This document shows, piece after piece, positions 21,200 to 32,234 of a DNA stretch of 64,000 nt (within the stretch, counting starts at the first letter, position 1; each line of letters opens with the position of its first letter). Location: assembly GCA_024362935.1 (NCBI GenBank), contig JANCRA010000065.1:372001-436000 (forward strand), read 5' to 3'. The notes beneath the pieces were generated by a model. That model saw only the letters and a list, made by a program, of their open reading frames with translations. It was not told where the DNA came from and did not search any database. This DNA is from Setophaga petechia. Lineage: Eukaryota; Chordata; Aves; Passeriformes; Parulidae. Made by a program: the position numbers and the translations under genes.

Positions 21200-22760
21200 T
21201 CTTCCCTCTTTCTGTTTTACAACAAAGATGAAACTGAAAGAATTTTGTAAGACTTTCTAAAAGCAACCAAACAAACCTGGAACAATTAACAATACAACAA
21301 CAACCACTAAGAGAATTAATAGTCCTGTTTAACTTGACATCATCCAACCCCCTAGTCCTCAGGATTGGAAGAGATTATTGACACAGTGTTTGTTTTCCAC
21401 TTGGAGCTTCTTGAACCCTTCCTTCAGCACCTGAATGCTCTTGTGGATTGACTCACTGTGGCTGGAGAGGTTCATGCAACACATCCCTCAGAGTCTACAC
21501 AGCCATGCCCATGTGCCCAGAGTAAAAACTCTCTTGCTGCTCTGCAAGGTGGCATGTCTGATGGTCTCTATGTCTGAGAGCAGGCCACTCAATGTGAGGG
21601 AGGTAGCATTGGTTTGCTTACTTAACAGGCACCCAAGATGGTCTAATTGTCCTAAAGCTTTAGCTGCAGCCACCCAAGGTAGTGCAACCTGGGGGTGCTA
21701 CCATCCGATACCTGGATTAAAGCTTTCAAAGCCATCTCTTTGATATCATAGAATACTTCTCTGGAGATACCTGCTGCTTGATCATCTGGTTGGCTGTGTT
21801 CTCCTTCTCCAGCTGGATGGTTGATTATCAGTTCCATCCTTGCCTCCTTATTAGCATAGTCTGCCATTAATTGATTTATTAAATACTTCCATCCCCTTTC
21901 CCACAGGGTGTATTCTGTAGGTGACAACAACATGGTCATAATATATTTTAAATCATAGAGGGTTAAGACATGTGCTGTAAACATGGCCCTCATTAGGCCA
22001 TTAAAACAAGGTAAGTTTTTCCTATGGTCTTTAGCTGCCCTACGCAGATCCTTGATTTCCCCGTAAATCAGTGGCTGATAGCTGGGATTCCGCCCCCTCC
22101 TTTCATAACATAGGGGGTCAGTGACGAGTTTTTAGACTATTTGCCAGTCTCCTTCCTTAACTGCTTCTTTCCAGATCTTTTCCCAGGGATCTTCTGGGAT
22201 TGAGGGCTGAGGTGGCTCTGTGGAATCCAAACTGTCTTCTGGGGAGGAAGAATAACTTGGAGCAGAAACATTTGGATTAGAAATAGTGTGAGAGTTGGGC
22301 TTAGTATCTTTGATTATGGGGTTATATTGTGTCCGGAGGGTGAGGCAAAGGGCGCTGCCATTTTGTCATGTGTTGGGGAGGAGGGACCTTGATCTAGGAT
22401 GGTGGACTTCCAGGGCGGAGTTCTGGAGGCATGACCCAGCATGGAGGTGGAATGATTGACAGTGGGGGCGTGACCTGCAGTTGTGGGTGTGGAGTCTGGA
22501 GGTCCATTCCGGGTGGAAGAGAAGGTTTTGGTAGCAGGAAATAGAGGAGCCAATTCGAGGGAGGACAGTCAGGCTCAGGGGCATCTGGAAAATTTTTAAT
22601 GATCCAACTCATGATTGATTTTAATTCATTCTTTGAAAATATTTTGTCATGATCAGTGAGAATTAACATAATGCATCCATATATGCTCCTTTCTACTTTG
22701 GATATCTGGCTTCCCATTTTTCTCTTTCTCCGCCTTAGGGGGAACAGACACCAGAACACA
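21200..22760 (-). pseudogene. Class II ERV remnant: gag joined to env TM
   Basis: Minus-strand retroviral pieces in order. 22700-22400 encodes a matrix-like N-terminus starting MGSQISK with a myristoylation signal. 21995-21680 encodes a capsid-like segment (around LTLYDLKYIM). 21675-21300 encodes an env TM fragment with a heptad region (around SGLLSDIETIRHATLQ), a CC-type cysteine motif (GMCC), and a hydrophobic anchor near 21300. Protease, polymerase and SU are absent, so a large internal deletion fused gag to env. Several stops and frame changes are present. The type is alpha/beta-like (ERV-K). Confidence 0.75.
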
Positions 22761-23019
22761 CCAAATCAATAGTGGGATTTGGGTGCACATTGTAAAAACA
22801 CAGTGGCAAAATGGTCAATAAATGTCTTTCGTTTCCCCAAACCCACCTGCAATCCTATGCAGGTGAAACTGTCGTTGTCCCTGCAGATTCTGGCCGAGGT
22901 CCCTTGAACCAACAATGAATCCGCCAGGCCCAGCACAATCCAAAATCCCAGGGAGCGCTGGCCTATCCATCAACTAACCCCAGCTGACATGACTGGCACA
23001 GGGAGCCCGGAATGTCAGG

Positions 23020-23037
23020 GTCCCTGTTCGGGTGCCA
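23020..23037 (-). other. Primer binding site, tRNA-Lys3-like
   Basis: The minus strand reads TGGCACCCGAACAGGGAC, one mismatch from the canonical tRNA-Lys3 primer site. It lies upstream of the class II gag remnant in the right orientation and so defines the 5' end of that element's internal region. Confidence 0.8.
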
Positions 23038-23039
23038 AA

Positions 23040-23400
23040 GGTCACAATGAAGGCAGCTGTGACAAACCTCTCTGGTTCCCTGACTTCAGGGCAAGGGTGG
23101 CAAATATTAAAAGGAGAAGGATCAATGGAGTCGTTAAAAGAAACTTTAATAACAGGGTTAAAAACAATAAACATGGAGAAGTTGAGCACAGTATGAGGGG
23201 CAGGATCCTAAGACCTGAGACAAAGGGGAAGCAACAACACTTGGGGCTGGAAACCTAGAACAATAACCATATAGAAGAAACAAGTAACCAATAAACCAAT
23301 AGGGGAGTAGAACTTGGACAACTTAGCATAACAACACTAAAGGCTTATGGGGGAACTCTCAGGCTCACCCTAAGTTAAACCAAGGATTCCTAGGACTTGA
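23040..23400 (-). mobile_element. Partial 5' LTR of the class II element
   Basis: AT-rich sequence next to the Lys-type primer site, with an ATTAAA-type signal on the minus strand near 23152. The outer end is not clear because the minisatellite region starts soon after. The coordinates are approximate. Confidence 0.45.
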
Positions 23401-23484
23401 AACTCACGCCCAGTTCTTCCATGGTAAAATCTGTCCGACTCTGAGTTACAGCCAGGCTAACTCCAACATTCCTGATTTGCACTG

Positions 23485-23635
23485 GTCCCTTGGGACCATG
23501 TGGCCCAACAGAGCCACAATGATGTCCTTGGTTCCACAAGTCACAATGATTCCTTGGATCCATGGTGCTCTGCAGTGTCACAATGGCCCCTTCATTTCAC
23601 AAGGCTCCCAAGTGTCACATTGGTCTCCATAGGAA
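23485..23635 (-). repeat. 38-bp minisatellite, cluster 3
   Basis: The same unit as cluster 1 in inverted orientation: TTGGTTCCA...CAGTGTCACAATGG. Three or four units precede the larger 200-bp units. Confidence 0.8.
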
Positions 23636-24075
23636 GGAAACCACAGAGCCCCCATGTTTCAGGAGCTGATGAAAGGCAACCACCAGAGGCCAAGGCAAGC
23701 CTGACCTGTCTGTCCTGGCAGGTTTCCTCTGAGCAACCCTTAGATTTTTGAAATTATCAATGTGGAGTCCTAATTTCAGACATTTGTGCCTGGAAAAGAG
23801 GGATGCTTTTCTTCCATAAAAAGAAAAGCACAGAGCCCTTTCCATTGTTTGAAAAACAGGGGAGTGCTGGCACTCAGGAGTCAAAGACCAGCCAGACCTG
23901 TCTGTCCTGGCAACTTTTGTCTGGGAGCAATCCTTGGATACACAAACATTTGGAGGTGGAATCCAAATTTTGGCCATGGATGCCTGGAAAAAATGGACAG
24001 TTCTTTGCCATAAAAAGAAGAGCCCAGAGCCCTGGTGTTTCAGGGGCAGATGGGAGTGGCATTCCACATTCCAAG
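23633..24075 (+). repeat. ~200-bp composite satellite units
   Basis: Two to three tandem copies of a unit containing 'cagagccc...tgtttcaggggcaga', 'gccagacctgtctgtcctggca', 'gagcaacccttgga' and 'ccataaaaagaaaagc'. It recurs singly at 24810-25095 and inverted at 1445-1665, always beside the 38-bp minisatellite. No coding potential is supported. Confidence 0.7.
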
Positions 24076-24129
24076 GTCAGCCAGACCTGTCAGGTGACCC
24101 CTGGGAGGCCAAGGCAGCCACACCTATTT

Positions 24130-24815
24130 CATGTTCCCTTGGTTCCACAGGGGCCCTGCAGTGTCACAATGGTTCTCTTGCTTCCATGATGCCCTCATGT
24201 GTCATAATGGCCCCTCAGATACACAAGTCCTTAAGGATCTTATTGGTCTCCATGGTTCCACAAGGGCCCACAGTGTCCTAAATGGTCTATTGTTTCCATG
24301 AAGCCTTGCTGTGTCCAATGGCCCCTTGGTTCCATTGGGGCCCAGTAGTGCAACAATGATCCCCTTGCTTCCACAAGTTCCCATAGTGTCACAATGCCCC
24401 CCTGCCTTCCATGAGGCCCTGCAGGGTCACAATGTTCCTTTGGTTCCATGGGGCCCCACAGTGTCACAATGGTCTCCGTGATTCTATGGGGCCTTGCAAT
24501 TCCACAATGGTCTCCATAGATCCACAGTGCCCTGCAGGATCACAACGGCCCTTTGGCTCCATGAGGCCCTGAAATGCAGCAATGGCCTCTTGGTTCCACA
24601 AAGCCCTGCTGCTTCACACTGGCCCCTTGGGATCATATGGCCCAACAGAACCACACTGATGTCCTTGGTTCCATGAGTCTCCACAGTGTCAAATGGCCCC
24701 TTGGATCCATGGTACCCACAGTGTCACAATGATCCCCTTGGTTCCACAAGTTCCTACAGAGTAACAATGCCCTTTGGCTCCACAACACCCCACAGTGTCA
24801 AAGTGGTTTCCATAG
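24130..24815 (-). repeat. 38-bp minisatellite, cluster 4
   Basis: About 17 units of CCTTGGTTCCATGGGGCC...CAGTGTCACAATGG, inverted relative to clusters 1 and 2. Confidence 0.88.
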
Positions 24816-25440
24816 GAAGGAAACAACCGAGCCCCGGGGCAGATGAGGCAGTCACCAGAGACCGAGGCTAGCCAGATTTGACTGTATTGGCAGTTTTTGT
24901 TTGGGAGAAACCCTTGGATATAGGGAATTTTAGAGGCGGAATCCTAATTTCAGCCATGTGAGCCTAGACAAGAAAGACAATTCTTTTCCATAGGAACAAA
25001 AGCATGGAGCTCCAGTGCTTCACAGTCAAGAGAAGTGGTCCTTGACATGTCAAATTCAGTGGGACCTGTCAGACAGTCCCCAGGAGGCCAAACCAGGCAG
25101 ACCTGTTCCATGTTCCCTTGATTTCATGGGTCCCCACACTGTCACGATATTTTCTTTGGTAACATGAGGTCTTGCAATGTCGCAATGGCTTCTTGGTTTC
25201 ATGAGACCCAGCAGAGTCACAGGGTTCCCTTGACTCCATGGGGCTCTGCTGTGTCACAAGGGCTCCTTGTTTCTATGGGCCCCAAGGTTTGATTACTGAC
25301 CCTTGCATCCATAGGGCCCCTGAGTTGCACAACGGTCTCCTTCATTCCATGAGGTTCCGTAGTGTCACCATGGTGTCCTTGCATCCACATTGTCACGGCT
25401 GACCCATGGTTCCATGAGGTTCCGTGGTGTCACTGTCAGA
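24810..25440 (-). repeat. 200-bp unit followed by minisatellite cluster 5
   Basis: One copy of the ~200-bp unit (24810-25095), then minisatellite units to about 25440, ending just where the LTR-like promoter block begins. Confidence 0.75.
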
Positions 25441-25955
25441 GGCTGGATGAGATCGATGTCCCGAGACACCCTGGGATGCTCGGAATGCCCGTGTGGGGCC
25501 AGGGCCGGGTCAGGCCTTGGCTTGTGGTGGGACAGAGCCCCGCCCCCAGCCCTGGCCTGGCAGAGCTGTCAATCACACAGCAGACGCTGTGCTAACCCAG
25601 CTCTGATTGGCTGAGCTGTCAATCAATCACACACCAGCAGCTGGTGCTACCCTGACTCTGATTGGACAAGCAACTGGCAGTCCCATCCAGGGGCGGGCCC
25701 ATGAGGGTCCAGGGGGTTAAAAGCCAGAGCACAAGGCCAGCCCAGGGTCTGGATTCCGCTTTCCCCTGGGGTTCCTGTGTTGGTGATGCTGGAACACGTA
25801 CAGTTGGTACCTATGTACGTGTCTTTCTATGGATCTTCTGTCTTTCTGATGTTCTCTATTTCTTCTCCTTCTAATCTTATTTACTTGAAACATTGTTGGG
25901 TAACTAAACATCTTAAGGGTTAAAGGTTTTAGGTTAAATGGGCTGTGTGGATTAG
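25434..25955 (+). mobile_element. LTR-like promoter block, plus orientation
   Basis: It starts TGTCAGAGG and carries a Pol II promoter layout on the plus strand: a GC box (CCCCGCCCC near 25540), a tandem ~50-55-bp unit (25563-25612, 25613-25667) each ending CTCTGATTGG with an inverted CCAAT box, and a TTAAAAG TATA-like element near 25719. It interrupts the gag remnant on the opposite strand near 25955. I infer a solo or partial LTR inserted antisense to that gag; I could not find a clean target duplication. Confidence 0.5.
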
Positions 25956-26990
25956 CCCCCCTCATCATTCCTTGGTCGATGACAGGATCCTGTGACAGGG
26001 ACCCCAAATGCCTCGCTTCAGTGCCATCCAGAATTGTAGCCTCGCCTGCAGCATCCCAGAGACGGACTAACCAACTAATTATGGATTCATCAGGTCGTCG
26101 GGTGTAATCCTTCCGTAATCCACGGAGGTCCTTCAGGGAAAAGGACTCCAGATTTGCATCTGATCTTGCACCTGCCGCTTTGACTCCTGATTTTATGTCA
26201 GGAGGCATTGAGGTTCCTTCTTCTGCATCATCATCATCATGCACTGGTCAATTGTTTTTGTCCGTGCATTTCCCACTTCTAGTGCTGGTAGCAACAGCCA
26301 TGGGTTTAGATGCTGGCTTAGGCTCACTGTCTGGTTTGGCTGCTGGCTTCGAGCCTGGGCTGTTGGCTACAGCCTGAGTGACTGGGCTAGCTGATTTATC
26401 TCCCTGCCCCCCTGCCTCTGTCTGCTGCCCTACACTATCTAACACAGTGTGATAAGCATAGGCCAGGGCCCAGCTTATTGCAATGACCTTTCTCTCCTTA
26501 GGCTCATGCTGGTACTTCTCTTTCAGATATCTCCCCACCTCAACTGGGTTCTGAATTTGTTCATGGGGAAAGTCCCAGACTATAGGGTCAGAGAATTCCT
26601 TCAGGATTTGGCCCATATCCTCCCATTTTCCACACCACATGGGATTTTCCACACTGGGGTCTACTCCTGAGTCAGGGGTCTCATCAGCCTGTCTAGAAAT
26701 CTCAGCCCTCATTCTAGAGAAGCAGCAGGCTGTATAGAGGAAGGTTACCAGATTGAATACCAGAAAGATGGTTTCTTTAACATTCAGGGGAAACTGAGCA
26801 ACCGATTCATAGAAGAAGAAGAAAAGCAAAGGCTGAAAAGCCTCATCCCCTGCTCCTCCTCTAACAAATTGGATGCATAACCATAGCCAGGAACCATTCA
26901 TACCTGGAGCAGACCCCAGCATGTTTATAAACTTCTTACAAATCATTGCCACCAAGTCCAGCACGATAGCTATTCTGGTCACTGCTCCTC
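25955..26990 (-). pseudogene. gag fragment of an avian ERV
   Basis: Two consecutive minus-strand frames: a 244-codon frame (26248-26982) and the start of another (upper end 26244). The second contains SLKDLRGLRKDY and a WLVRLWDAGE-like stretch followed by LGSLSQDP, a Gag segment common in bird endogenous retroviruses. The first has a hydrophobic N-terminal half and an Ala/Pro/Lys-rich C-terminal half. One stop separates them, and the downstream end is cut by the LTR-like block. Pol and env are missing. Confidence 0.65.
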
Positions 26991-27231
26991 TGTTTTAGAA
27001 ACTACCTATGAGGGAAAATACTAGAGGTATTTCTGGATAAGAGAATAAACCTAGGGACCATAGACGTATTAAGTTCTCAAAAAAACCCTAGGGACCAGAA
27101 ATACATGCAAGCCTTCACCCCAATACACATTATGAGTTCAAAAACCATGGCTATTAGCTGATTTAAACAAACACAGAGTAATGGCAACCAAAATGCAGTC
27201 AAAACAGGGGGTTTTCCACTCTCTCTCGAGC

Positions 27232-27249
27232 CCTGTGCGTTGGGCACCA
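27232..27249 (-). other. Primer-binding-site-like sequence
   Basis: Six bases from the LTR edge the minus strand reads TGGTGCCCAACGCACAGG. It starts TGG as primer sites do and partly resembles Lys1/2-type sites. I do not assign the tRNA. Confidence 0.5.
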
Positions 27250-27255
27250 AGATTT

Positions 27256-27883
27256 TGTACTGGTTTAGGGCAGATTTGGTAGAGGACTTCCAAAGGAGGG
27301 CCTCTCCAGTAAACAAACCCACACGGCCCCTCCCCCGAACCTGTTCGGGAAGGATTCCTCGGAGAGAAGAGTGGAAAGAACCTGTTTATTTGGCAGGCAC
27401 AGCTTCCCCCTGCACACAAAATGAACAATACCGGATGACACCACTCTGGAAAAAAGATGACAAATTCAGACAGTCTCTCTCGGGGGTAGGATGGTCGCTC
27501 TGTCCTCAATCCTTCTGGCGCTGGGGCAGCTGCTGCAGCCACAAGGTGTGAACTCTTGGTGTTTCCCAGGTCCCAGACTGGAGCAGGTTCGGAATGGTCG
27601 AAGAAAAGAGAAGAGAAACAGTCCAGGAAGCAATTTGGACTGTTTAGCTAAACTAGCTAGGAGCCAAAGCAAGCAGGAGCGAAGCAAGCAAGACCAAGCG
27701 AGCAAGAGAGAGAAAAGCCGAAGCAGCAAAAACCCAAAACCTCTCTGTCCCAGCCAGGCTGATAAGAAAACCAAAACAAAACTTTCACTCTTCAGGGCCA
27801 CTCTTAAAGGTAGAGAACATAACATCCAACATTAACAGAACACATGAATGGGGATACAAGCATCATAACATCACCCTAGGACA
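27256..27883 (-). repeat. 5' LTR of the gag fragment element
   Basis: About 628 bp with TG...CA ends (TGTACTGG to AGGACA on the plus strand), directly outside the primer-like site. Related copies lie at 34182-34902 and 57271-57694 in the same orientation. An AATAAA signal is on the minus strand within TGTTTATTTGG near 27385. Confidence 0.75.
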
Positions 27884-27998
27884 GTTAATGAAGTTAATGT
27901 TATGATAAGAGTTTTATATTGAAGTGGATGTTGTATTAAACCCTTTGCCAAAATTCATTGATTGTCTATATTTTGCCAGTAAAATTTGGCGTCATTTT

Positions 27999-28135
27999 GA
28001 CCTCTTAGCTCAGTTGGTCAGAGCATGGTGCTGGTATCACCAAGGCTTTGGGTTCAATCCCTGTGTGGGCCATTCACTTAAGAGCTGGACATGATGATCC
28101 TTCGGGGTCCCTTCCTACCAAGAATATTCTTTGCA
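27999..28135 (+). mobile_element. tRNA-Ile-derived SINE with CR1 tail (TguSINE1-like)
   Basis: The head, 27999-28072, is a degenerate tRNA-Ile: 'cttagctcagttggtcagag' matches the A-box region and 'gggttcaatccc' the B-box/T-arm. The tail, about 28082-28131, matches CR1 3' ends ('gatgatccttcggggtccctt'). This tRNA-Ile plus CR1 structure is that of the passerine SINE mobilised by CR1. It is not a tRNA gene: the anticodon loop and acceptor pairing are disturbed. Confidence 0.88.
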
Positions 28136-28244
28136 TCAGCCAATGTTGAGAATATCTGGTTGGAGTTTCTCCTGTGCACCAAACTCAAGTCAAGGAACCT
28201 TTGGTTGCCCCGAGCATTTCAGTGTTCTTGGGTGTTCCAGCCCT

Positions 28245-28415
28245 GCAGGCTCACAGTGGCCTCTTGTTCCCATGAGGCCTCACAGTGTCCCACTGGCCCC
28301 TTGGTTCCATGGGCCCCAACAGTGCCACCATGATCCCCTTGGTTCCACAACTTCCCACAGTGTCCCACTGGCCCCTTGGTTCCATGAGGATCTGGAGTGT
28401 CACACAGGTTTATGG
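28245..28415 (-). repeat. 38-bp minisatellite, cluster 6
   Basis: Four or five units, TTGGTTCCATG...CAGTGTCCCACTGGCC, with CCCAC replacing the usual ACAAT in several units. Confidence 0.75.
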
Positions 28416-28429
28416 CATTTGTCCTTGCT

Positions 28430-29215
28430 GCCCCTCACATCCCACTGCCCCACAAACAGCCCCGAGCCACCCGTGAGGGACAGGCCCTGCTGTCCCAGGC
28501 TGGGCTCAGGGCTTGGCCTTTCTGCTTCCCCCAACCAGCCCAGGCCTTGCTCAGCACTGCAGTTCCCTGCTCAGAGCCTTGGGCTCCCTGCAATCCTGGC
28601 CTCAAGGATCTGCTCTCACCAGTCCCTGGGGAGCCTTTGGCACTCCCTGCCCTCAGTGGGGCCCAGTGCTGCTCCAAGGGACTTGGAGTTTTGCTTCTGA
28701 CTCCTTGAGCAGCTTCTGCAGCCTCCTCTCAGTGCCTGAGGGTCCTGGACTCAGCCCCTAAACCACTGTGGGGCTCAATAAAATAGAGAAAGCCCTCGGG
28801 TCTCTTTCCCTTCCTTCAGTGGTCTTCAAGTCTCCAGGTCTTGTGCAGCTGATTGGAGTCAGTTTGGCATTCTGTGAAGAAGGAAGATTTCAAAGTGCAC
28901 CTCATGACATTTTTATTAATCAAGTGTGTATTTTTTTTATTTTCCAGTTCAGAGAAGAGCTGACAGAAGCATTCCTGAGGTGATCATGGTGCTGAATGTC
29001 TCCTTAGGAGGTCTGGGCACAGAGAAGAATGAGCCCCTTGAGGGCTGACCCTGTTTGGACAAGCTGCTCCTCACCCCCAGCCTCACCATGTCTGACATGG
29101 CCCACCTTGGATCTCTGTTGCAGATGGAAGCTGCTGGTGGCATCCTCACCTTTAACCTCTCTCTTGAATGCAAACAGATGCTCCTACATGTGTTAAGCGG
29201 GATTTGATCAATGTT
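28430..29215. other. Intergenic stretch with one OR-arm-type unit
   Basis: 28590-28710 resembles the 120-140-bp tandem unit of the OR arms ('ctcaaggatctgctctcacc', 'gtccctggggagcc'). Otherwise nothing is recognised. Open frames here are short and overlapping. Confidence 0.35.
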
Positions 29216-29219
29216 TCTA

Positions 29220-29660
29220 CAAAACTTTTGTATTCCTCATGGAATGAAGGGGCCATTTTGTCACTGAGGGGGCGACGTGGAAGCAAGGAGTCAATTGTGA
29301 CCTTGGGGTGCCATGGAACCACGGGACCATGGTGACACAGCAGGGCCATGTGGATCCAGTGGTCCATGGTGACACTGTGGATCCAAGGAGACCATGGAGA
29401 CACCCCCAGAACCTCATGGACCCAAGGAGTCCATGGTGACCCAGCAGGGCTGCCTGGAGCCAATGGTCCATGGTGACACTGCCCATCCAAGGAGTCCATT
29501 GTGACACTGTGGAAGCTCATGGAGCGAGGGAGGCCATTGTGACACTGAAGAACTTCATGGCACCAAATATCCATGGTGACACAGCAGGGCATCATGGGAA
29601 CCAAGGAACCGCTGCTGGCAGTAGGGAAACTCATGGAACCAGGGGCCCTTGTGGCACAGC
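29220..29660 (+). repeat. 38-bp minisatellite, cluster 7
   Basis: About eleven units in the same orientation as cluster 1, several with CCATGGTGACAC replacing CATTGTGACAC. Confidence 0.85.
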
Positions 29661-29664
29661 AGAA

Positions 29665-30750
29665 CCAACAGAGCTGCTGGACCTTGTCCCCTGGCCCTGC
29701 ACAGCTCCTTGGGAGGCACGGCAGGAGCAGCACCCTGGGAGCCTCGGGAATGCCCCTCTGGGATCCATGGCACACACTCCCAGGGGCTGGAATTCCAGTT
29801 CCCAGCCAGGAAAAGATGTTTGTGCCCTGGGAGGCAAAGCTCTTAAGAAGGAGCCAAAATCCAAGTAGAGCAAGATCCTACAGTGACATTTCACTGCCAA
29901 CTTTCATAACTTCACCCATGGTTGTTGGAGCTCGTGAATTGGGAATTAAATCAGGGCAGGATCTTTGGTGGGAGCTGCTCTGGGTCAAGAGAGACACTGA
30001 GAGAGAAACAGAGCAGGCAAAGAGAGGCAGGAGAGAAAGGAGGACACAAACACAATCAGCTGAGAAGGTGTCATTCTGAAAAACAATCTGGAAAATAAAT
30101 GGAACAGAAATCAATAATTGCAAAAGTTTTATTTACTGTCAAAATACAGCCCACACACCTAGCCCCACACAATCCCCAAGCCACACCCTCAAATTTGGAT
30201 CCCACTTCTCCCAATCTCCCTCCAACCCCTTCTCATCCTGGACGCTGTGGAATTGAGTAATTTTGGCATGGGACTGAGATTTTTGAGGGGCGAAAAAGGC
30301 AATTTGAGGTTGGATTGAGCCCTTTGGGGTAAGATTGTGGTTCTTTCAGTGGGACTGAGTTGTTTTGAGGTGACAGATCAATCTATCTTTACTTTTGGAG
30401 TGCAAAGATATGGAGAAGACTTCCTGAAATCCCTAAAGAACACACAAATCTTCCAGAATATGTCCCAAAACCATAAATTCCTGCTCAAGTACCTGTTAAG
30501 TGATGGAACTTTAGACAGCTTTGATCAATTTCTTTCATTTTAGTTCTATTTCAGGTGTTTTTAAGTGATAATGACAAATCAAGAGGAAATTGGGTCCAAA
30601 CTAAAAGGATAACCAGCCAGGTGTCCTCCCATCACAGATCACTGGGAATGTGGGTCACCAGGGCTGTGCCCAACATGGATCCTCCCATAGGGGATGAAGC
30701 TGGAGCAGTGCACAAAGCTCTTCCTGCAATTGGGGCATTTGCAGGGCTTC
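29665..30750. other. 3' flank of the minus-strand zinc-finger locus
   Basis: No gene is recognised. The minus strand has AATAAA at 30128-30133, about 620 bases beyond the zinc-finger stop, which may be the old polyadenylation signal. The plus strand around 30170-30400 is ordinary mixed sequence. Confidence 0.35.
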
Positions 30751-30752
30751 CC

Positions 30753-32079
30753 TTACTGGTGATTCTGTTGGTGTCTGGTCAAGTGAGAGCTGCTGGTGAA
30801 GCTCTTCCCACACTGGGGACACTCGTAGGGCCTCTCCCCAGTGTGGATGCGCTGGTGCCTGATGAATTGAGAGTTGTGCTTGAATCCCTTCCCACAGTCG
30901 GGGCAGTGGAAGGGCCTCTCCTCGGTGTGAATCTGCTGGTGGCGGAGCAGATGGGACCTGGTCTGAAATCTCTTCTGACACTCGGGACACTCATAGGGCC
31001 TCTCCCTGGCATGGATCATTTGGTGGATGATAAGTTGGGACCTCCAACTGAAGGTCACCCCACATTCCCCCCATCTGTATGGCCTTTCCCCAGTGTGGAT
31101 CCTCTGGTGGTGGTTCAAGTGGGACTTCTGCCTGAAGCTCTTCCCACATTTCCCACATTCATATGCCGTTCCATGGTGTGGGTACTCTGGTGGGAGATCA
31201 GGTTGGAGCTCTGGCAAAAGCTCATCCCACATTCCTTAGACTTGTAGGGCCTCTCCCCAGTGTGGCTATGTTGGTTCCTGACAATGTGGGATTTCTGCTT
31301 GAAGGCCATCCCACAGTCGGGGCAGCAGAAGAGCCTCTCATCCGTGTGAATTTGCTCATGCAGGAGGAGATTGGAGCTGGTCCAAAACCTCTTCTGACAC
31401 TCAGGAGATTCATAGGGCCTCTCCCTAGTGTGGATATGTTGGTGAATGAGGAGGGCAGAGCTGCAGCTGAAGCCCTTCCCACGTTCCCCACCCTCGTAGG
31501 GCCATTCCCCAGTGTGGATCATCTGGTGGCGGATCAGGGTGCTGCTCTGCCTGAAGCTCTTCCCACACTCCAAGCACTTGTAGGGCTTCTCCCCATCATG
31601 AAGCTGCCCATGGACCACCAGCTCTGAGCTCTGGCTGAAGCTCTGCCTGCCTTTCTGGCTCAGGGTCGTTCTTTGTTCCTCAGAGCACCCTGGGCTGGGT
31701 TTGGAGCCCCTCTTCATGTGGGATCTTTGTTGGTTTTCTTCCTCATAAGATTCCTGTGCCCTGGAGTCATGCAAAACGGCCTCTTCCATGAGGTTCTGCT
31801 GTGGGGATTTGTCCTCCCTGGTCTCCATCCTCAGCTCCTTGTCTGGTGGAGGAAGGACGAGGACAGGATGGGATTTGCCTCTGTGCCAGAGGGAAGGGGA
31901 AGGAGATCCCCCCAGCGCATCCCCAGCAGGACGGCGTTGGCAGCAGGGCTGTCCTGAAGCTGGGGGCAGTGCTGGGATGGGAGATGGAGCAGGAGAGAGG
32001 GGGAAAGGGGCACTGACTTCCTCTTCCTCGCCCAGGTATCCCAGGGCATCTTCCTCTTCCTCGCAGCCTCCTTCTCCAT
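30753..32079 (-). pseudogene. C2H2 zinc-finger gene, decayed
   Basis: A counterpart of the plus-strand zinc-finger gene. The start corresponds to the ATG at 32079. The donor site that ends the first coding exon in the plus-strand copy (GCAG|GTGAGG) is changed here (GCGAGGAAG), and the matching acceptor lies near 31840. About ten fingers remain, in two frames joined by a shift near 31160. Four have lost ligands: one lacks both cysteines ([10 protein letters not shown]), three lack one (YESPEC, YKSKEC, YRWGEC), and another lost its first histidine. The linkers (HTGERP) are still clear. The lost donor, the frameshift and the ligand loss together mark a pseudogene. The family is likely DNA-binding transcriptional regulators. 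Confidence 0.85.
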
Positions 32080-32234
32080 CCAATCAAGGTTCATGAAAGG
32101 GAAATCCTGGTTTGGGGGGGAAACAAGGGATGAGCACATTGTCTTTTGTACTGGTTTGAAGGCAAATGAGGGGAAAGTCTAATTACAATTTAATAAGAAA
32201 ATTAAGATCAAGGAAATGATAGAGAAACACTGCC

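Noticed and set aside
27999..28072. Functional tRNA-Ile gene
   Set aside because: Stem pairing and the anticodon loop are disturbed, and the sequence continues directly into a CR1 3' tail, which marks a SINE.
30555..31247. Plus-strand 230-codon ORF opposite the zinc-finger pseudogene
   Set aside because: The periodic Leu/Val/Gly pattern is the antisense of finger repeats and appears equally opposite the other zinc-finger gene.
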